In this document: positions 35,289 to 44,470 of the stretch, in pieces | Numbering within the stretch: position 1 is the stretch's first letter | Layout of the letters: each line of letters opens with the position of its first letter | Source of the DNA: CAZKBP01 sp964551015 | GTDB lineage: Bacteria; Bacteroidota; Bacteroidia; Cytophagales; Microscillaceae | NCBI GenBank assembly: GCA_964551015.1 | Contig: CAZKBP010000009.1 | Span: forward strand, 62,001-126,000 | Direction: 5' to 3' | DNA length: 64,000 nt | Program-made: the position numbers and the translations under genes | The notes under the pieces: model-generated | What the model was told of the DNA's origin: nothing | The model's database searches: none | Seen by the model: only the letters and a program-made list of their open reading frames with translations

Positions 35289-37802
35289 CTATCTGAATTG
35301 CTGACCAATCGTAAAGTGGAATCTTCCACCATTAGAGTCTGGAACACCGGCAATCTCATCAAATCCATAACCCCAATCCAAACCAATCATCCCGAAGGCA
35401 GGCATAAAGATTCTTGCTCCCACTCCTAGAGAACGTTTGAGATCAAAAGGATTATATTCCGCAAAGCTTCCAAAGTTATTACCTGCTTCGGCAAAAGTTA
35501 ACATGAAAATCGTGGCCGCTGGATTCAGCGAAAGCGGATAACGAAGCTCCATCACGAATTTATTATAAGCTACCCCACCAGACTGATTAGGAGGCACAAT
35601 CGAGTTATTAGCATAACCTCTGAGGCCAATGATCTCGGTTCCTAGTAAGAAACTTTGACCCGTCAGCCCGTCGCCACCGAGCACAAATCGTTCAAAAGGG
35701 CCAACGCCCAGGTCATTGTTATATGCACCGATAAATCCAAAGTGAGCGCGGGTGTGTAATACCAAATTGCCTGCCAAAGAAGTAAACCAAGAATTATCAA
35801 AAAGCCATTTGTGATACTCCACGAGGTTAAAACGCTCTTGATCAGGCAGATCAGAGTAGTTAGTTTCAGAATCAAAGAGAGAATAGGGTGGTGTAAGCGT
35901 AAGACTCAGGGAGATGCTAGAACCACTGCTCGGATAAGTCGGTTGGTTGATACTATTACGAGAGATGGTCGTATTAAAAGTCACGTTGTGGGCAATCCCT
36001 GTTCCGTTCTGGAAGATAGAATTACCAAACTGAAATATATCATAAACGAGATAACCAATCGAGTTGGTCAGGCTAAAGTAATTATCAGGCCATTTGAGCT
36101 GTCTTCCCAAGCTGAACGTAACTCCGGTTACCTTCAGAGAACCTACGGCCTCCGTACCGATAAAAGTTCTTTGCACGGAGTGGCTTAAATTCACACTGAA
36201 AGAGTTACGCTTTCGGCCACCCAACCAAGGTTCCGTAAAAGTAAGAGAGTAAGTCTGAAAGCGGCGACCATTGGCTTGCAGTCTTAATGCCAAACGCTGT
36301 CCATCACCAGAAGGGAGCACTCCGCCCCAATCTTTGAATTTGAATAATTTGCGGAGGGAGAAATTATTAAAAACAAGCCCTAATGTACCTACAAAACCAA
36401 AGGCACCTCCCCAACCACCGGAAAGCTCAATCTGGTCGCTAGGCTTTTCTACTAAAGTGTATTCAATGTCTACGGTTCCTTCATCAATATTGGGCATGGG
36501 ATTAATGCCAATTTGCTCGGGATCAAAATAGCCCAGAGTTGCGATCTCACGTTGAGAGCGAATCAGGTTGGTACGGCTAAACTTTTGACCAGGAATGGTA
36601 CGAATTTCCCTGAGTACCACGCGGTCATTGGTTTTGTCGTTACCATTGATAATGACTTTGTTAATATTGGCTTGCGAACCTTCATAGATTTGCATTTGTA
36701 CATCTACAGAATCCCCCACGATGGCGACCTCCACAGGATTGACACTAAAGAAGAGATAGCCATTGTCCATGTAGAGCGAGGTGATATCTAAACTGGTCTG
36801 GCTGAAATTGAGTCGCTTCTCGAGTTCTTCTAAGTCATAAACATCTCCTTTTTTAATTCCAAGTATACGAGAAAGTTGCTGATCATCGTAAATGTAATTT
36901 CCTTTCCAGGTGATATTTCGGTAATAATATTGGCGACCTTCTTCAATTTTGAGCACCACGTTGATAAGCTTGTTATCTACCGCGTAAACAGAATCACCCA
37001 CGATTCGAGCGTCTCGATAACCTTTGGAATTGTAGAAATTGATCAGATTTTCTTTGTCTTCTTTGTATTTACTTCGGATAAACTTAGAGGCGGTAAAAAT
37101 GCGAAAGAACTTTTTCTCTTTTGTTCCTTTAAGTTTTTTCGCCAACTTTTTATCAGGAAAAGCCTCATTGCCTTCAAAGACGAGCTCTTTGATTTTAACT
37201 TTTTTGCCTTTATTGACATTGATTTTCAGGAGAATACCATTAGAAATGAGCGTGTCTTGCACCTGTATGATGTTCGCATTGGCATTTAAGAACCCTTTTT
37301 CTACGAAATATTTCTCGATGGTTCTTTGCGTGTTTTTAAGAAGGGCTTGGGTAACGATCTTACCTTTAATGAGGTTGATTTGGTCGGTTAGGTTTTCGCG
37401 CTCTCCCTTGCGTATGCCGTTGAAGCGAAATCGGGTTAGCTTGGGTCTTTCTTTAAGGCTGATATTGAGATAAATCTGATTGCCTTCAATCTTATCGGTC
37501 AAGATTTGCGCATCTCCCAAAATACCACTCCGCCAGAGGCGTTTGATGGCATCACTAATATCGCTACCTGGCACTTTGATTTTATCCCCTACTTTCAATC
37601 CAGATAAGGAAATGAGTGCCCCTTCGTCTAAGTATTTGACCCCAGATACACGAATGGCAGCAATCTCATATTCTTTGGGGCTGAGGTAGTTGAGATCTTT
37701 GCTTTGCGAAGAGGAGTTGCCGTAGGGAGAGAGTCTTTGCGCATGGGAATAACTCAGTTGAAAGCACAAGAAAATAACTAAATACCTATATTTCAATTTC
37801 AT
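35289..37802 (-). CDS. bamA: Outer-membrane assembly factor BamA
   Basis: An 837-residue Omp85 protein, the core insertase for outer-membrane beta-barrels. After a signal peptide ending SHAQ, POTRA repeats fill about residues 45-430 (for example KVKIKELVFEGNEAFPDKKL, INKVIINGNDKTNDRVVLREI), and a 16-strand barrel follows with the family signatures GGWGGAFGFVGTLGL, GRRFQTYSLTFTEPWL, FVLGGDGLTGQSF and RIFMPAFGMIGLDWGYGFD. The final strand ends in FTIGQQFR, with aromatic C-terminal pattern. ATG 37802 is preferred; the frame opens 14 codons earlier. It lies 10 bp after uppS and 35 bp before the first ompH. Confidence 0.96.
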   Translation of the reverse strand: MKLKYRYLVIFLCFQLSYSHAQRLSPYGNSSSQSKDLNYLSPKEYEIAAIRVSGVKYLDEGALISLSGLKVGDKIKVPGSDISDAIKRLWRSGILGDAQILTDKIEGNQIYLNISLKERPKLTRFRFNGIRKGERENLTDQINLIKGKIVTQALLKNTQRTIEKYFVEKGFLNANANIIQVQDTLISNGILLKINVNKGKKVKIKELVFEGNEAFPDKKLAKKLKGTKEKKFFRIFTASKFIRSKYKEDKENLINFYNSKGYRDARIVGDSVYAVDNKLINVVLKIEEGRQYYYRNITWKGNYIYDDQQLSRILGIKKGDVYDLEELEKRLNFSQTSLDITSLYMDNGYLFFSVNPVEVAIVGDSVDVQMQIYEGSQANINKVIINGNDKTNDRVVLREIRTIPGQKFSRTNLIRSQREIATLGYFDPEQIGINPMPNIDEGTVDIEYTLVEKPSDQIELSGGWGGAFGFVGTLGLVFNNFSLRKLFKFKDWGGVLPSGDGQRLALRLQANGRRFQTYSLTFTEPWLGGRKRNSFSVNLSHSVQRTFIGTEAVGSLKVTGVTFSLGRQLKWPDNYFSLTNSIGYLVYDIFQFGNSIFQNGTGIAHNVTFNTTISRNSINQPTYPSSGSSISLSLTLTPPYSLFDSETNYSDLPDQERFNLVEYHKWLFDNSWFTSLAGNLVLHTRAHFGFIGAYNNDLGVGPFERFVLGGDGLTGQSFLLGTEIIGLRGYANNSIVPPNQSGGVAYNKFVMELRYPLSLNPAATIFMLTFAEAGNNFGSFAEYNPFDLKRSLGVGARIFMPAFGMIGLDWGYGFDEIAGVPDSNGGRFHFTIGQQFR

Positions 37803-37812
37803 GATAGATGGA

Positions 37813-38550
37813 TTAGGATTGAACCTGTTCGCTTGTTTTGCCAAATCTACGTTCTCGTTTTTGATAATCTATAATGGCCTCGTACAAATGCTCTCTTCGG
37901 AAGTCAGGCCATAAAATGGGAGAAATAAATATTTCGGAGTAAGCAATCTGCCACAAAAGAAAATTACTCACACGTCTTTCTCCACTAGTTCTGATGAGTA
38001 ACTCAGGATCTGGGATATCGTGTGTACTAAGACTACCTGAAAATAAAACAGGATCAATGTCGTCTATGTCAATCAAGCCCGATTTGACTTTGAGGGCAAT
38101 TTGTTTGACGGCCTTGACAATTTCCCAGCGCCCACTATAGCTCAGAGCCAGCACTAAGGTAAGCCCTGTATTTTCCTGAGTCATTTGGATCGCTTTCTGC
38201 AAATTGGCTTGGCAACTTTTGGGGAGACTTTCTGTATCGCCGATAGTAGTAAGCCTGACGTTATTATCCATCAGCGTCTTGGTTTCGCTCTGAATGGTAT
38301 TAACAAGTAACTCCATGAGGGAATCTACCTCTAGCTTGGGGCGTTTCCAATTTTCAGTAGAAAAGGCGTAAAGGGTCAAATACCCAACTCCTAGTTCTGC
38401 GCTCGCTTCGGTTACCTCTCTGACGGCTTTAATGGCGTTTCTATGACCAAAAACTCTCATTGCTCCCTTCTTTTTGGCCCACCTCCCGTTGCCATCCATA
38501 ATAATTGCAATGTGAAGGGGCAGGTTTTTTTGGTCTATCTGTTCTTTCAT
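37813..38550 (-). CDS. uppS: Isoprenyl transferase (undecaprenyl diphosphate synthase)
   Basis: A 245-residue cis-prenyltransferase that extends farnesyl diphosphate with isopentenyl units to make the lipid carrier for cell-wall and polysaccharide synthesis. Signatures: IAIIMDGNGRWAKKKG with catalytic Asp19, RVFGHRNAIKAV, LTLYAFSTENWKRP, the C-terminal LLIRTSGERRVSNFLLWQ-type segment and the closing FGKTSEQ. Length is typical. It precedes bamA by 10 bp; this uppS-bamA-ompH order is conserved in Bacteroidota. The membrane-associated enzyme works in the cytoplasm. Confidence 0.96.
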   Translation of the reverse strand: MKEQIDQKNLPLHIAIIMDGNGRWAKKKGAMRVFGHRNAIKAVREVTEASAELGVGYLTLYAFSTENWKRPKLEVDSLMELLVNTIQSETKTLMDNNVRLTTIGDTESLPKSCQANLQKAIQMTQENTGLTLVLALSYSGRWEIVKAVKQIALKVKSGLIDIDDIDPVLFSGSLSTHDIPDPELLIRTSGERRVSNFLLWQIAYSEIFISPILWPDFRREHLYEAIIDYQKRERRFGKTSEQVQS

Positions 38551-38701
38551 CTAGGCAGAATGTTAGCTCCACAACAAATTTCCCGAACTTTTTGATCCTT
38601 ATTTTAGGTCAGTACAAGATAAATGATAAAGATATGTCGTGAGGATTCTTCATCGGAAAATTTATATTCCAGCCACAAAATTAAGCATATCTAGCGGACA
38701 T

Positions 38702-38736
38702 TCAAAAAAAGAATAGGCTCTCTTTTGAGAGCCTAT
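38702..38736 (-). terminator. Intrinsic terminator after the DUF6089 pair
   Basis: A 10-bp perfect stem ATAGGCTCTC / GAGAGCCTAT with a TTTT loop (38713-38736), followed on the minus strand by TTCTTTTTTT. It lies 28 bp after the stop at 38764, so uppS and bamA probably have a separate promoter or depend on read-through. Confidence 0.85.
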
Positions 38737-38763
38737 CAAAAAATATAAGTCATGCGGAGGCGT

Positions 38764-39489
38764 TTAGCGAGGGATATTCACTGGACAGTCTTCGCCAGGA
38801 TCAGGAAAAACATAACTCAGCGTGATCCCAGAGAAAAAATACATGTCATTGTTATTCGGGTTCCCCGTGTAGAATTTGGGGTCGCGGTTCGTGAGGCGGC
38901 TTTCGTCCACATCTACCCCTACGTCATCTAAGAAATCTGTAAAGGTAAAACGAGCACCAATTTCGGCACCAATGTTCACATTTCGCCAGAGAATGGCTTT
39001 AATTCCAACGCCAAGCGGAATATTGCCCTGTGAGGTATTGTAAGTAGGCTGAGCATTATCTACGGGATCCATCTTAAAAAAACCCAGGCCTGTAAAGAGG
39101 TAAGGCGACCAAGACTGACCAGGATCACGGCGTGTACCTCGGAAATGCAAGAAATTGTACTCTACCTGCAAGGATAATTCTAGCAGGGCAGTTTCAAAAC
39201 TGTGATTTCTAGCTTGGGCAAACGCATCGTCTGAATCGGCATCATCGGCACTGATGCGAGCAAAAGCTACATTGATGCGAGCACTCAGGGCTTTACCCAA
39301 ATTAGCTCGGTAAAAGCCCCCTCCGAAAATTTCGGGTGAATCTAGGTTGACTACTTGTGCCAGTTCTCCTCGGTAGTTAGCGGCTCCTCCCATTAATCCA
39401 ATCTCATGGGTTTGTGCCTGAGTTGCATAAGCGAGGAAAAACAAACAGAGTCCTCCCAGACTTGCACATATTTTTTTGCTGATTTTCAT
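38764..39489 (-). CDS. DUF6089-like outer-membrane beta-barrel protein
   Basis: A 241-residue protein with a signal peptide ending ATQAQ. The opening HEIGLMGGAANYRGEL and the alternating aromatic strands (ALLELSLQVEYNFLHF, WSPYLFTGLGFF, FTFTDFLDDVGVDV) fit the DUF6089 small beta-barrel family of Bacteroidota. The ATG at 39489 gives the signal peptide; the frame opens further upstream inside the neighbouring gene. It shares the strand pattern FTDFLDDVG with the next gene (FTDYLDDVG), so the two are paralogues. It lies in the outer membrane. Function unknown. Confidence 0.85.
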   Translation of the reverse strand: MKISKKICASLGGLCLFFLAYATQAQTHEIGLMGGAANYRGELAQVVNLDSPEIFGGGFYRANLGKALSARINVAFARISADDADSDDAFAQARNHSFETALLELSLQVEYNFLHFRGTRRDPGQSWSPYLFTGLGFFKMDPVDNAQPTYNTSQGNIPLGVGIKAILWRNVNIGAEIGARFTFTDFLDDVGVDVDESRLTNRDPKFYTGNPNNNDMYFFSGITLSYVFPDPGEDCPVNIPR

Positions 39490-39523
39490 AAAATATAGTT
39501 TGTGAATAATAATAGAAGGCTGC

Positions 39524-40621
39524 TTATCTTCTACCTCTTCCTCGCCCAGTAGCACAAATCACTCGGTAATCTCTACTCTCTTTGCTTGGGAAAATATAAC
39601 TTAGACGAAAACCCGCCGTCAGGAAAATATCGGTATTCACAGACTCTCCCCGTTTATCTCCGTCGTTACCATAGCCAGCTAGAGTAGGTAGTCCGGCGTC
39701 GTCCAGCACAATGGCATTCGCAAAGGTTTCGGGTGCTAATCTTTCCTCACCCGTGCGTGCATCCACAGGCTCGAGGGTACGATTGGCCATCACATATGAA
39801 AGTGGGTCAAAATTGAGCAGATCCCGAGGATCAGCGTAATTACCTCCTACATCATCTAAATAATCGGTGAAGGTAAAGCGATAAGCAATCTCAAAAGCAA
39901 TATCAATGCGTTTAGAAAGTCTAGTTCTCACGCCCAATCCTATTGGAACGGCTACTTGGATCAGCGAGTAAAGGTCGTCATAAGAAGTACCCCTTCGTGT
40001 GGGGTCAGAGCTAAACTCACGGGTAAGTCCTTGGCCTTCGGTACGAAGTGGCTTTAAGCGAACCCACTCACCTGCGCCCTCGGGTCCTTGGTAGTCAAGT
40101 GGTGTTTTGGCACGCGGGTCGTGGTAAAAAACAGAAATACCCGCGATGGCATAGGGCATAATGGGGAAAAACTCTTTATTTCTATTCAAAATCGTACGCG
40201 GAGGGCGGTTGATAAAGGCACCGAAAAGCTCGAGTAAGTCTAGCGTACCTTCAAAAGACAATTCAAAAACGTCGTTACGGAAGTGATTATTCCGATAATA
40301 ACGGAAGCGATGGCGTTCATCATTGGGGTCAGCCGCTTCAAAGTCATTGGCCGTAAGCCGTGCCCAATTTAAACCAATACGGGCTTCAAACTCTCGTGAA
40401 AAACGATAGGCCACGTCCACCCCCACGGCATGGCGAGTTTTGCTAAGGTCCGTAGATACATACTGAGCTAGGGGGTTCAGATCACCAAAGTAATTAGAAA
40501 TTCCTGCTCTGATTCCCACGGAAAAATACTGTTCGTCCTTTCTTTTGTTGTATTGTGCTGGTAACTCGCTACATATAGCTAGTAGACACAGGGCAGTTAG
40601 TATTCGTTTAAAATTTTTCAT
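39524..40621 (-). CDS. DUF6089-like outer-membrane beta-barrel protein (larger paralogue)
   Basis: A 365-residue protein with a signal peptide ending LPAQ. It has the same family layout as its shorter neighbour: opening YFSVGIRAGISNYFGDLNP, the strands DVFELSFEGTLDLLELF, FFPIMPYAIAGISVFYHDP, and the shared FTFTDYLDDVGGNYAD segment, ending in a basic CATGRGRGRR-type tail after a barrel strand FRLSYIFPS. Insertions between strands explain the extra 120 residues. It follows nadK by 59 bp and precedes its paralogue by 34 bp. Outer-membrane barrel by inference. Confidence 0.85.
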   Translation of the reverse strand: MKNFKRILTALCLLAICSELPAQYNKRKDEQYFSVGIRAGISNYFGDLNPLAQYVSTDLSKTRHAVGVDVAYRFSREFEARIGLNWARLTANDFEAADPNDERHRFRYYRNNHFRNDVFELSFEGTLDLLELFGAFINRPPRTILNRNKEFFPIMPYAIAGISVFYHDPRAKTPLDYQGPEGAGEWVRLKPLRTEGQGLTREFSSDPTRRGTSYDDLYSLIQVAVPIGLGVRTRLSKRIDIAFEIAYRFTFTDYLDDVGGNYADPRDLLNFDPLSYVMANRTLEPVDARTGEERLAPETFANAIVLDDAGLPTLAGYGNDGDKRGESVNTDIFLTAGFRLSYIFPSKESRDYRVICATGRGRGRR

Positions 40622-40680
40622 ATGAATTTAGAAGATCAAGTTGTTAGCAAACAAAAGATTATTTTAAGAATGTATACGTG

Positions 40681-41565
40681 CTAATAGTTGCGAATATCTA
40701 AACCCCAGCTTAATTTTTTGCGTAGGGTGTTGAGGAAATTGTCCTCGTGCATTTTTACTAGGCGTGCCTTGAATCGCTCTTTTTTTACGGCGATCTGTGC
40801 TGTAGCATCAATCACTCTGGAGCGCGAATCTAGGGATACGAGGAAGTTTTTACTTCTTCCCTCGATCTCGAAAGAAATCACACTATTATCAGAAACGACC
40901 AAGGGACGAACATTGAGGTTGTGGGGGCTGACTGGCGCAATGATAAAATTGTTGGATTGAGGAAGTACTACGGGGCCTCCACAGCTTAAAGAATAACCCG
41001 TGGAACCAGTAGGTGTAGATACGATCAAGCCATCGGCCCAGTATGAATTGAGATATTCCCCGTTGATATAGGTATGCACCACGATCATAGAAGAACTATC
41101 CCTCTTGGTAATCGTAAATTCGTTTAGCCCAAAATTCAGCCCCTCAAAAATGTCTCTGTCCGATTCTATTCTGACCAACACACGGTCATCAAGCTTGTAA
41201 TAACCTTTCCAAATGTTGTCAATGGTATTTCTAATTTCTGCCGGAGAGGTGGTTGCTAAGAAACCCAATCGTCCTGTATTAACTCCCAGAATAGGAATAC
41301 CTTTTTCTCCCACGTGTGTAACTGATTCCAAGAGTGTACCGTCTCCTCCCAAACTGAAAATAAAATCTGCCTCAAAGATATCGGACTTACCTTGATAAAC
41401 ACCACAAATGTATTTGCTATTACGGATGTTCGCGTCTCGCAGATAATTATGAAAACTTTGAGATATTTGAATCTGCGCCTCTCTGCGCTCTAATTCTTCA
41501 AACATTTCTCGGATGAAGTTCTTGAATTCGCTGCGAAAATCTCTTCCGTGTATCGCAATTCTCAT
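40681..41565 (-). CDS. nadK: NAD kinase
   Basis: A 294-residue NAD kinase, which phosphorylates NAD to NADP with ATP or polyphosphate in the cytoplasm. Signatures: FIFSLGGDGTLLE near residue 73 with the catalytic Asp, ILGVNTGRLGFLATT, FGLNEFTI-type NEF segment, and TPTGSTGYSLSCGGPV. Length is usual for the family. It sits in the conserved Bacteroidota block between the CBS protein and the DUF6089 barrel genes. Confidence 0.97.
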   Translation of the reverse strand: MRIAIHGRDFRSEFKNFIREMFEELERREAQIQISQSFHNYLRDANIRNSKYICGVYQGKSDIFEADFIFSLGGDGTLLESVTHVGEKGIPILGVNTGRLGFLATTSPAEIRNTIDNIWKGYYKLDDRVLVRIESDRDIFEGLNFGLNEFTITKRDSSSMIVVHTYINGEYLNSYWADGLIVSTPTGSTGYSLSCGGPVVLPQSNNFIIAPVSPHNLNVRPLVVSDNSVISFEIEGRSKNFLVSLDSRSRVIDATAQIAVKKERFKARLVKMHEDNFLNTLRKKLSWGLDIRNY

Positions 41566-41683
41566 TATTTTTTCAGTTTTGATAACGAAGCATTTGCCCG
41601 AATATTGGATACAAAGCCAGAAATATAGCTCTCCGCTCTCGGGTAGGAACGTCTTGATGAGTCTTCTACTTTTCGGATAAAGA

Positions 41684-42349
41684 TCAGATATCTAGATATT
41701 TAAGCAATATATTGATACGATCCCGATCCGAGTCTTGATTATCCCCAGATTGAAATTTGGCAATAATTCGGTAGTTGAACCGCTCGAAGGTGGCTACGAT
41801 TCGGTTCAGGTTAGTTTTGTTTATTTTGATAGTTACTCTCAGCTTCTCAGGGTTTTCTTTGTCTGAAGCAATATTAACACTGAGTATTTTAGCATTATTG
41901 CTCTCTACTAAGCGACTTATCTCGGTCAGCGAATAATCTCGTTGGTCTAGTAACAGCACCAGAATGCCACCTGCTTCTTGCATGGCTGTAGAGTCCGCGA
42001 TGGCGTACACGGTATCATTTACTGTAACGACTCCTAAAAAGTTATTTTCCTCTCCGACTACGGCCACCATTTGTACATTGTGGGCACTCGCCTGCCTGAG
42101 GATATCGTAGAAATGCTGATTATAACGCACAAAGATGTCTTTGCCACTCAGCCTGAGATCGGAAACGAGTGCGTCGTCTCGGTCAAGATCTAAGATAATT
42201 TCTTCACTCACCAGACCCATGTAGCTTTCTTTCTCGATGACGGGGAGCTGGTCTATTCTTAATTCTTCCATCCATTGCCTGGCCTTCATGACTTGGTCGG
42301 TGGGCTTCAGGGGAGGAATCATTTGGTTGATAAGTTCTTCTGCGATCAT
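41684..42349 (-). CDS. CBS-domain protein (AcuB-like)
   Basis: A 221-residue cytoplasmic protein with a pair of CBS domains (about 1-140: LKPTDQVMKARQWMEELRIDQLPVIE and then AHNVQMVAVVGEENNFLGVVTV) and a C-terminal ACT-like part (about 145-215, GGILVLLLDQRDYSLTEISRLV). CBS pairs usually bind adenine nucleotides and control a partner. The arrangement resembles AcuB. The gene lies 10 bp after the hydrolase gene and upstream of nadK, as in many Bacteroidota; a link to NAD metabolism is speculation. Confidence 0.9.
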   Translation of the reverse strand: MIAEELINQMIPPLKPTDQVMKARQWMEELRIDQLPVIEKESYMGLVSEEIILDLDRDDALVSDLRLSGKDIFVRYNQHFYDILRQASAHNVQMVAVVGEENNFLGVVTVNDTVYAIADSTAMQEAGGILVLLLDQRDYSLTEISRLVESNNAKILSVNIASDKENPEKLRVTIKINKTNLNRIVATFERFNYRIIAKFQSGDNQDSDRDRINILLKYLDI

Positions 42350-42359
42350 GTTTATAGGT

Positions 42360-43115
42360 TTAATTTTTAGCCAGAAATTTACGAAGTAACTGGTTGAATT
42401 TTTCGGGATGCTCCATCATGGGGGCGTGCGAGCACTTGTCTACAAAGTGGAGTTCGGAATGAGGAATCAAGCGATGAAACTCGTGCGCGACCATGGGTGG
42501 GGTAATGGTATCGTTCAAACCCCAAACCAAAAGCGTAGGAGCTTGAATACGTCCTAGCTCATTTGCTAAATTATGTCTCTGTGCGGATTTGGCAATGGCG
42601 ACAATACGCAGGCACTTAGGAATACTACGAGTTACCTCAAAAATCTCGTCTACCAGTTCTTTGGTAGCCACCGCTGGGTCGTAAAAAGTATACTCGATGC
42701 GTTCCTTCACGTAAGCGTAGCTTCCCCGCTTAGGGTATGAGCCACCCATGGCACTTTCAAATAATCCTGAACTACCCGTCAGCACCAATCTTTGCACATT
42801 ATCTTCGTGAGCCAAGGCATAGAGCAGGGCGAGATGGCCTCCTAAGGAATTACCAAGGAGGTTGATTTTCTCGAGTTTTTTAAAGGCGACAAAATTTTCG
42901 ATAAATTGTGTGAGGAGCTTCAGTCCCGCAGATTTGACGGGCATTTCGTAGATAGGAAGCACGGGAACAATAACCCGGTAATCTTTAGAGTAATAATCCA
43001 AGACTCCTTCCCAGTTGCTCAGGGCACCAAAAAGGCCGTGGAGGAGCATGAGTGTTTCTCCTTGGCCTGCTTCAATATATTTGAATTCATTTTCTTCTTT
43101 AACTGGATAATTCAT
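42360..43115 (-). CDS. Alpha/beta-fold hydrolase
   Basis: A 251-residue alpha/beta hydrolase. Oxyanion region LMLLHGLFGALSNWEG, nucleophile elbow LLGNSLGGHLAL with Ser at about 95, acid in LLVWGLNDTITPP, and the catalytic His in DKCSHAPMMEHPEKF. There is a compact cap around residues 130-190. No signal peptide. Substrate not identifiable. It precedes the CBS gene by 10 bp and is conserved in this position in Bacteroidota. Confidence 0.9.
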   Translation of the reverse strand: MNYPVKEENEFKYIEAGQGETLMLLHGLFGALSNWEGVLDYYSKDYRVIVPVLPIYEMPVKSAGLKLLTQFIENFVAFKKLEKINLLGNSLGGHLALLYALAHEDNVQRLVLTGSSGLFESAMGGSYPKRGSYAYVKERIEYTFYDPAVATKELVDEIFEVTRSIPKCLRIVAIAKSAQRHNLANELGRIQAPTLLVWGLNDTITPPMVAHEFHRLIPHSELHFVDKCSHAPMMEHPEKFNQLLRKFLAKN

Positions 43116-43299
43116 ACAAATAGCACAGACAGAATGGTTAAAAAATCCTTACGCTTCTTTTGGGTTCTTCGTCAAAGAACCACTACTTGCCTCATTGCAA
43201 ATCTAAGATTTTTGGCCTAATATCCGAAAAGCGTGGGCTGAGGTTGGCATTTAATTTTCGTGCAAGGAGGTCAAAAGGATATTCGCACTCATTCCACTT

Positions 43300-43812
43300 C
43301 TATTTGGCACTATTCACGAAGAAGCTGTTCATCTCGTTATAATCTTCTACGCCCATCAACTGAGGAGCCACGTTTTTGACAATAGGATGTAGTTTAGAGT
43401 TTTCAAGTACAATCGGGGCGAAGCTTCCAAATCCGCTGGTAACCCAAAAAAAGAAGCTCATCACGATGGCAAATTTGAGCATACCAAAAATGGCTCCGAT
43501 GATATTATCCCAAGAACCAGGGAAGTCAAACTCAATCTCGGTTTTGAGATATTTGCCCGCCGTGCTCAGTAAACCAAAAGTGCCTCCTACCGAACAAATA
43601 AAGGTAATTTGGGCAAACTGCTCAAATGCGAAGATATAGCTCTGAATCACGCTGAAGAGAATACTTACCACATAAAAACTGATCGCGAAAGCAATGGCAA
43701 AGTGAATCGTGCCCACAAGCTCAGCCAAGATCCCCCGTGCGTAGCCTTTGTAAAAGCCCCAGCCCAGGGGCAATACGATAAAAACATCTAGAATAAAATA
43801 GGCTAAGTTCAT
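43300..43812 (-). CDS. CvpA-family membrane protein
   Basis: A 170-residue inner-membrane protein with four hydrophobic helices (about 2-22, 27-50, 65-85, 105-125). The opening DVFIVLPLGWGFYKGYARGILAELVG is the CvpA (colicin V production protein) signature. In other bacteria CvpA matters for envelope stress tolerance and colicin export; here it stands just before the hydrolase of the conserved cluster and 3 bp after the YqeY gene, so it is a standard housekeeping member. Confidence 0.92.
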   Translation of the reverse strand: MNLAYFILDVFIVLPLGWGFYKGYARGILAELVGTIHFAIAFAISFYVVSILFSVIQSYIFAFEQFAQITFICSVGGTFGLLSTAGKYLKTEIEFDFPGSWDNIIGAIFGMLKFAIVMSFFFWVTSGFGSFAPIVLENSKLHPIVKNVAPQLMGVEDYNEMNSFFVNSAK

Positions 43813-43815
43813 CGC

Positions 43816-44268
43816 TTAAGAATTTAAAAGGGATTTAACCATCTGCGAGATTGCTTTGCCATCGGCTTTGCCAGCTAGTGCTTTGGTAGCCACCCCCATC
43901 ACCTTACCCATGTCTTGTGGAGAAGAAGCCCCCACTTGAGCGATTATTTTCTCTAATTCCGCTTTGAGTTCTGCTTCTGAGAGTTGTTTGGGCAAGAATT
44001 CCTCAATTACGGCCAACTCTTCTCGTTCTTTTTCAGCCAAATCTTCTCTTCCTTGCTCTTCGTAGACCTCAGCAGATTCCTTACGCTGTTTAGCGGCTTT
44101 GCTCAGAAGCTTAATTTCATCGGCCTCGCTCATGTTTTCGCCTGCTCCTTCTTTGGTTTCTTCTAATAAGATGAGTGATTTGATGGCACGCAATGCTCTT
44201 AGTCGACCTTTTTCTTTGGCACGCATGGCTTGCTTGATCTCTTCTTCTATATTGGTTTTCAGACTCAT
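43816..44268 (-). CDS. GatB/YqeY-domain protein
   Basis: A 150-residue cytoplasmic protein of the YqeY family: opening LKTNIEEEIKQAMRAKEKGRLRALRAIK, the motif SKAAKQRKESAEVYEEQGREDLAEKE and the C-terminal helical tail LPKQLSEAELKAELEKII with GKVMGVATKALAGKADGK. YqeY matches the tail domain of GatB, which holds tRNA in the amidotransferase; its free form may bind tRNA. First gene of the cluster on this strand and divergent from pdxJ. Confidence 0.93.
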   Translation of the reverse strand: MSLKTNIEEEIKQAMRAKEKGRLRALRAIKSLILLEETKEGAGENMSEADEIKLLSKAAKQRKESAEVYEEQGREDLAEKEREELAVIEEFLPKQLSEAELKAELEKIIAQVGASSPQDMGKVMGVATKALAGKADGKAISQMVKSLLNS

Positions 44269-44395
44269 AAGACCTGCTTTTTTAATATTTTGGATAGATT
44301 ATGTTCAAATTCAAAGGATTGGATCAAAAATTTTAAAAATGTTCTTCCAACCATTTGACTTACCCAGAGAGAAATTTAAACACGATCTTGATAGA

Positions 44396-44403
44396 TACTT
44401 TTG
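44396..44403 (+). promoter_or_regulatory. -7 promoter element for pdxJ
   Basis: TACTTTTG is an exact TAnnTTTG match, 67 bp upstream of the pdxJ ATG. A clear -33 was not found. Confidence 0.55.
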
Positions 44404-44470
44404 CACGTAATTTTTGTAATTTACGAATTAAATACAAAAATATTTACATCTAAATTCTCCTTTATCACCT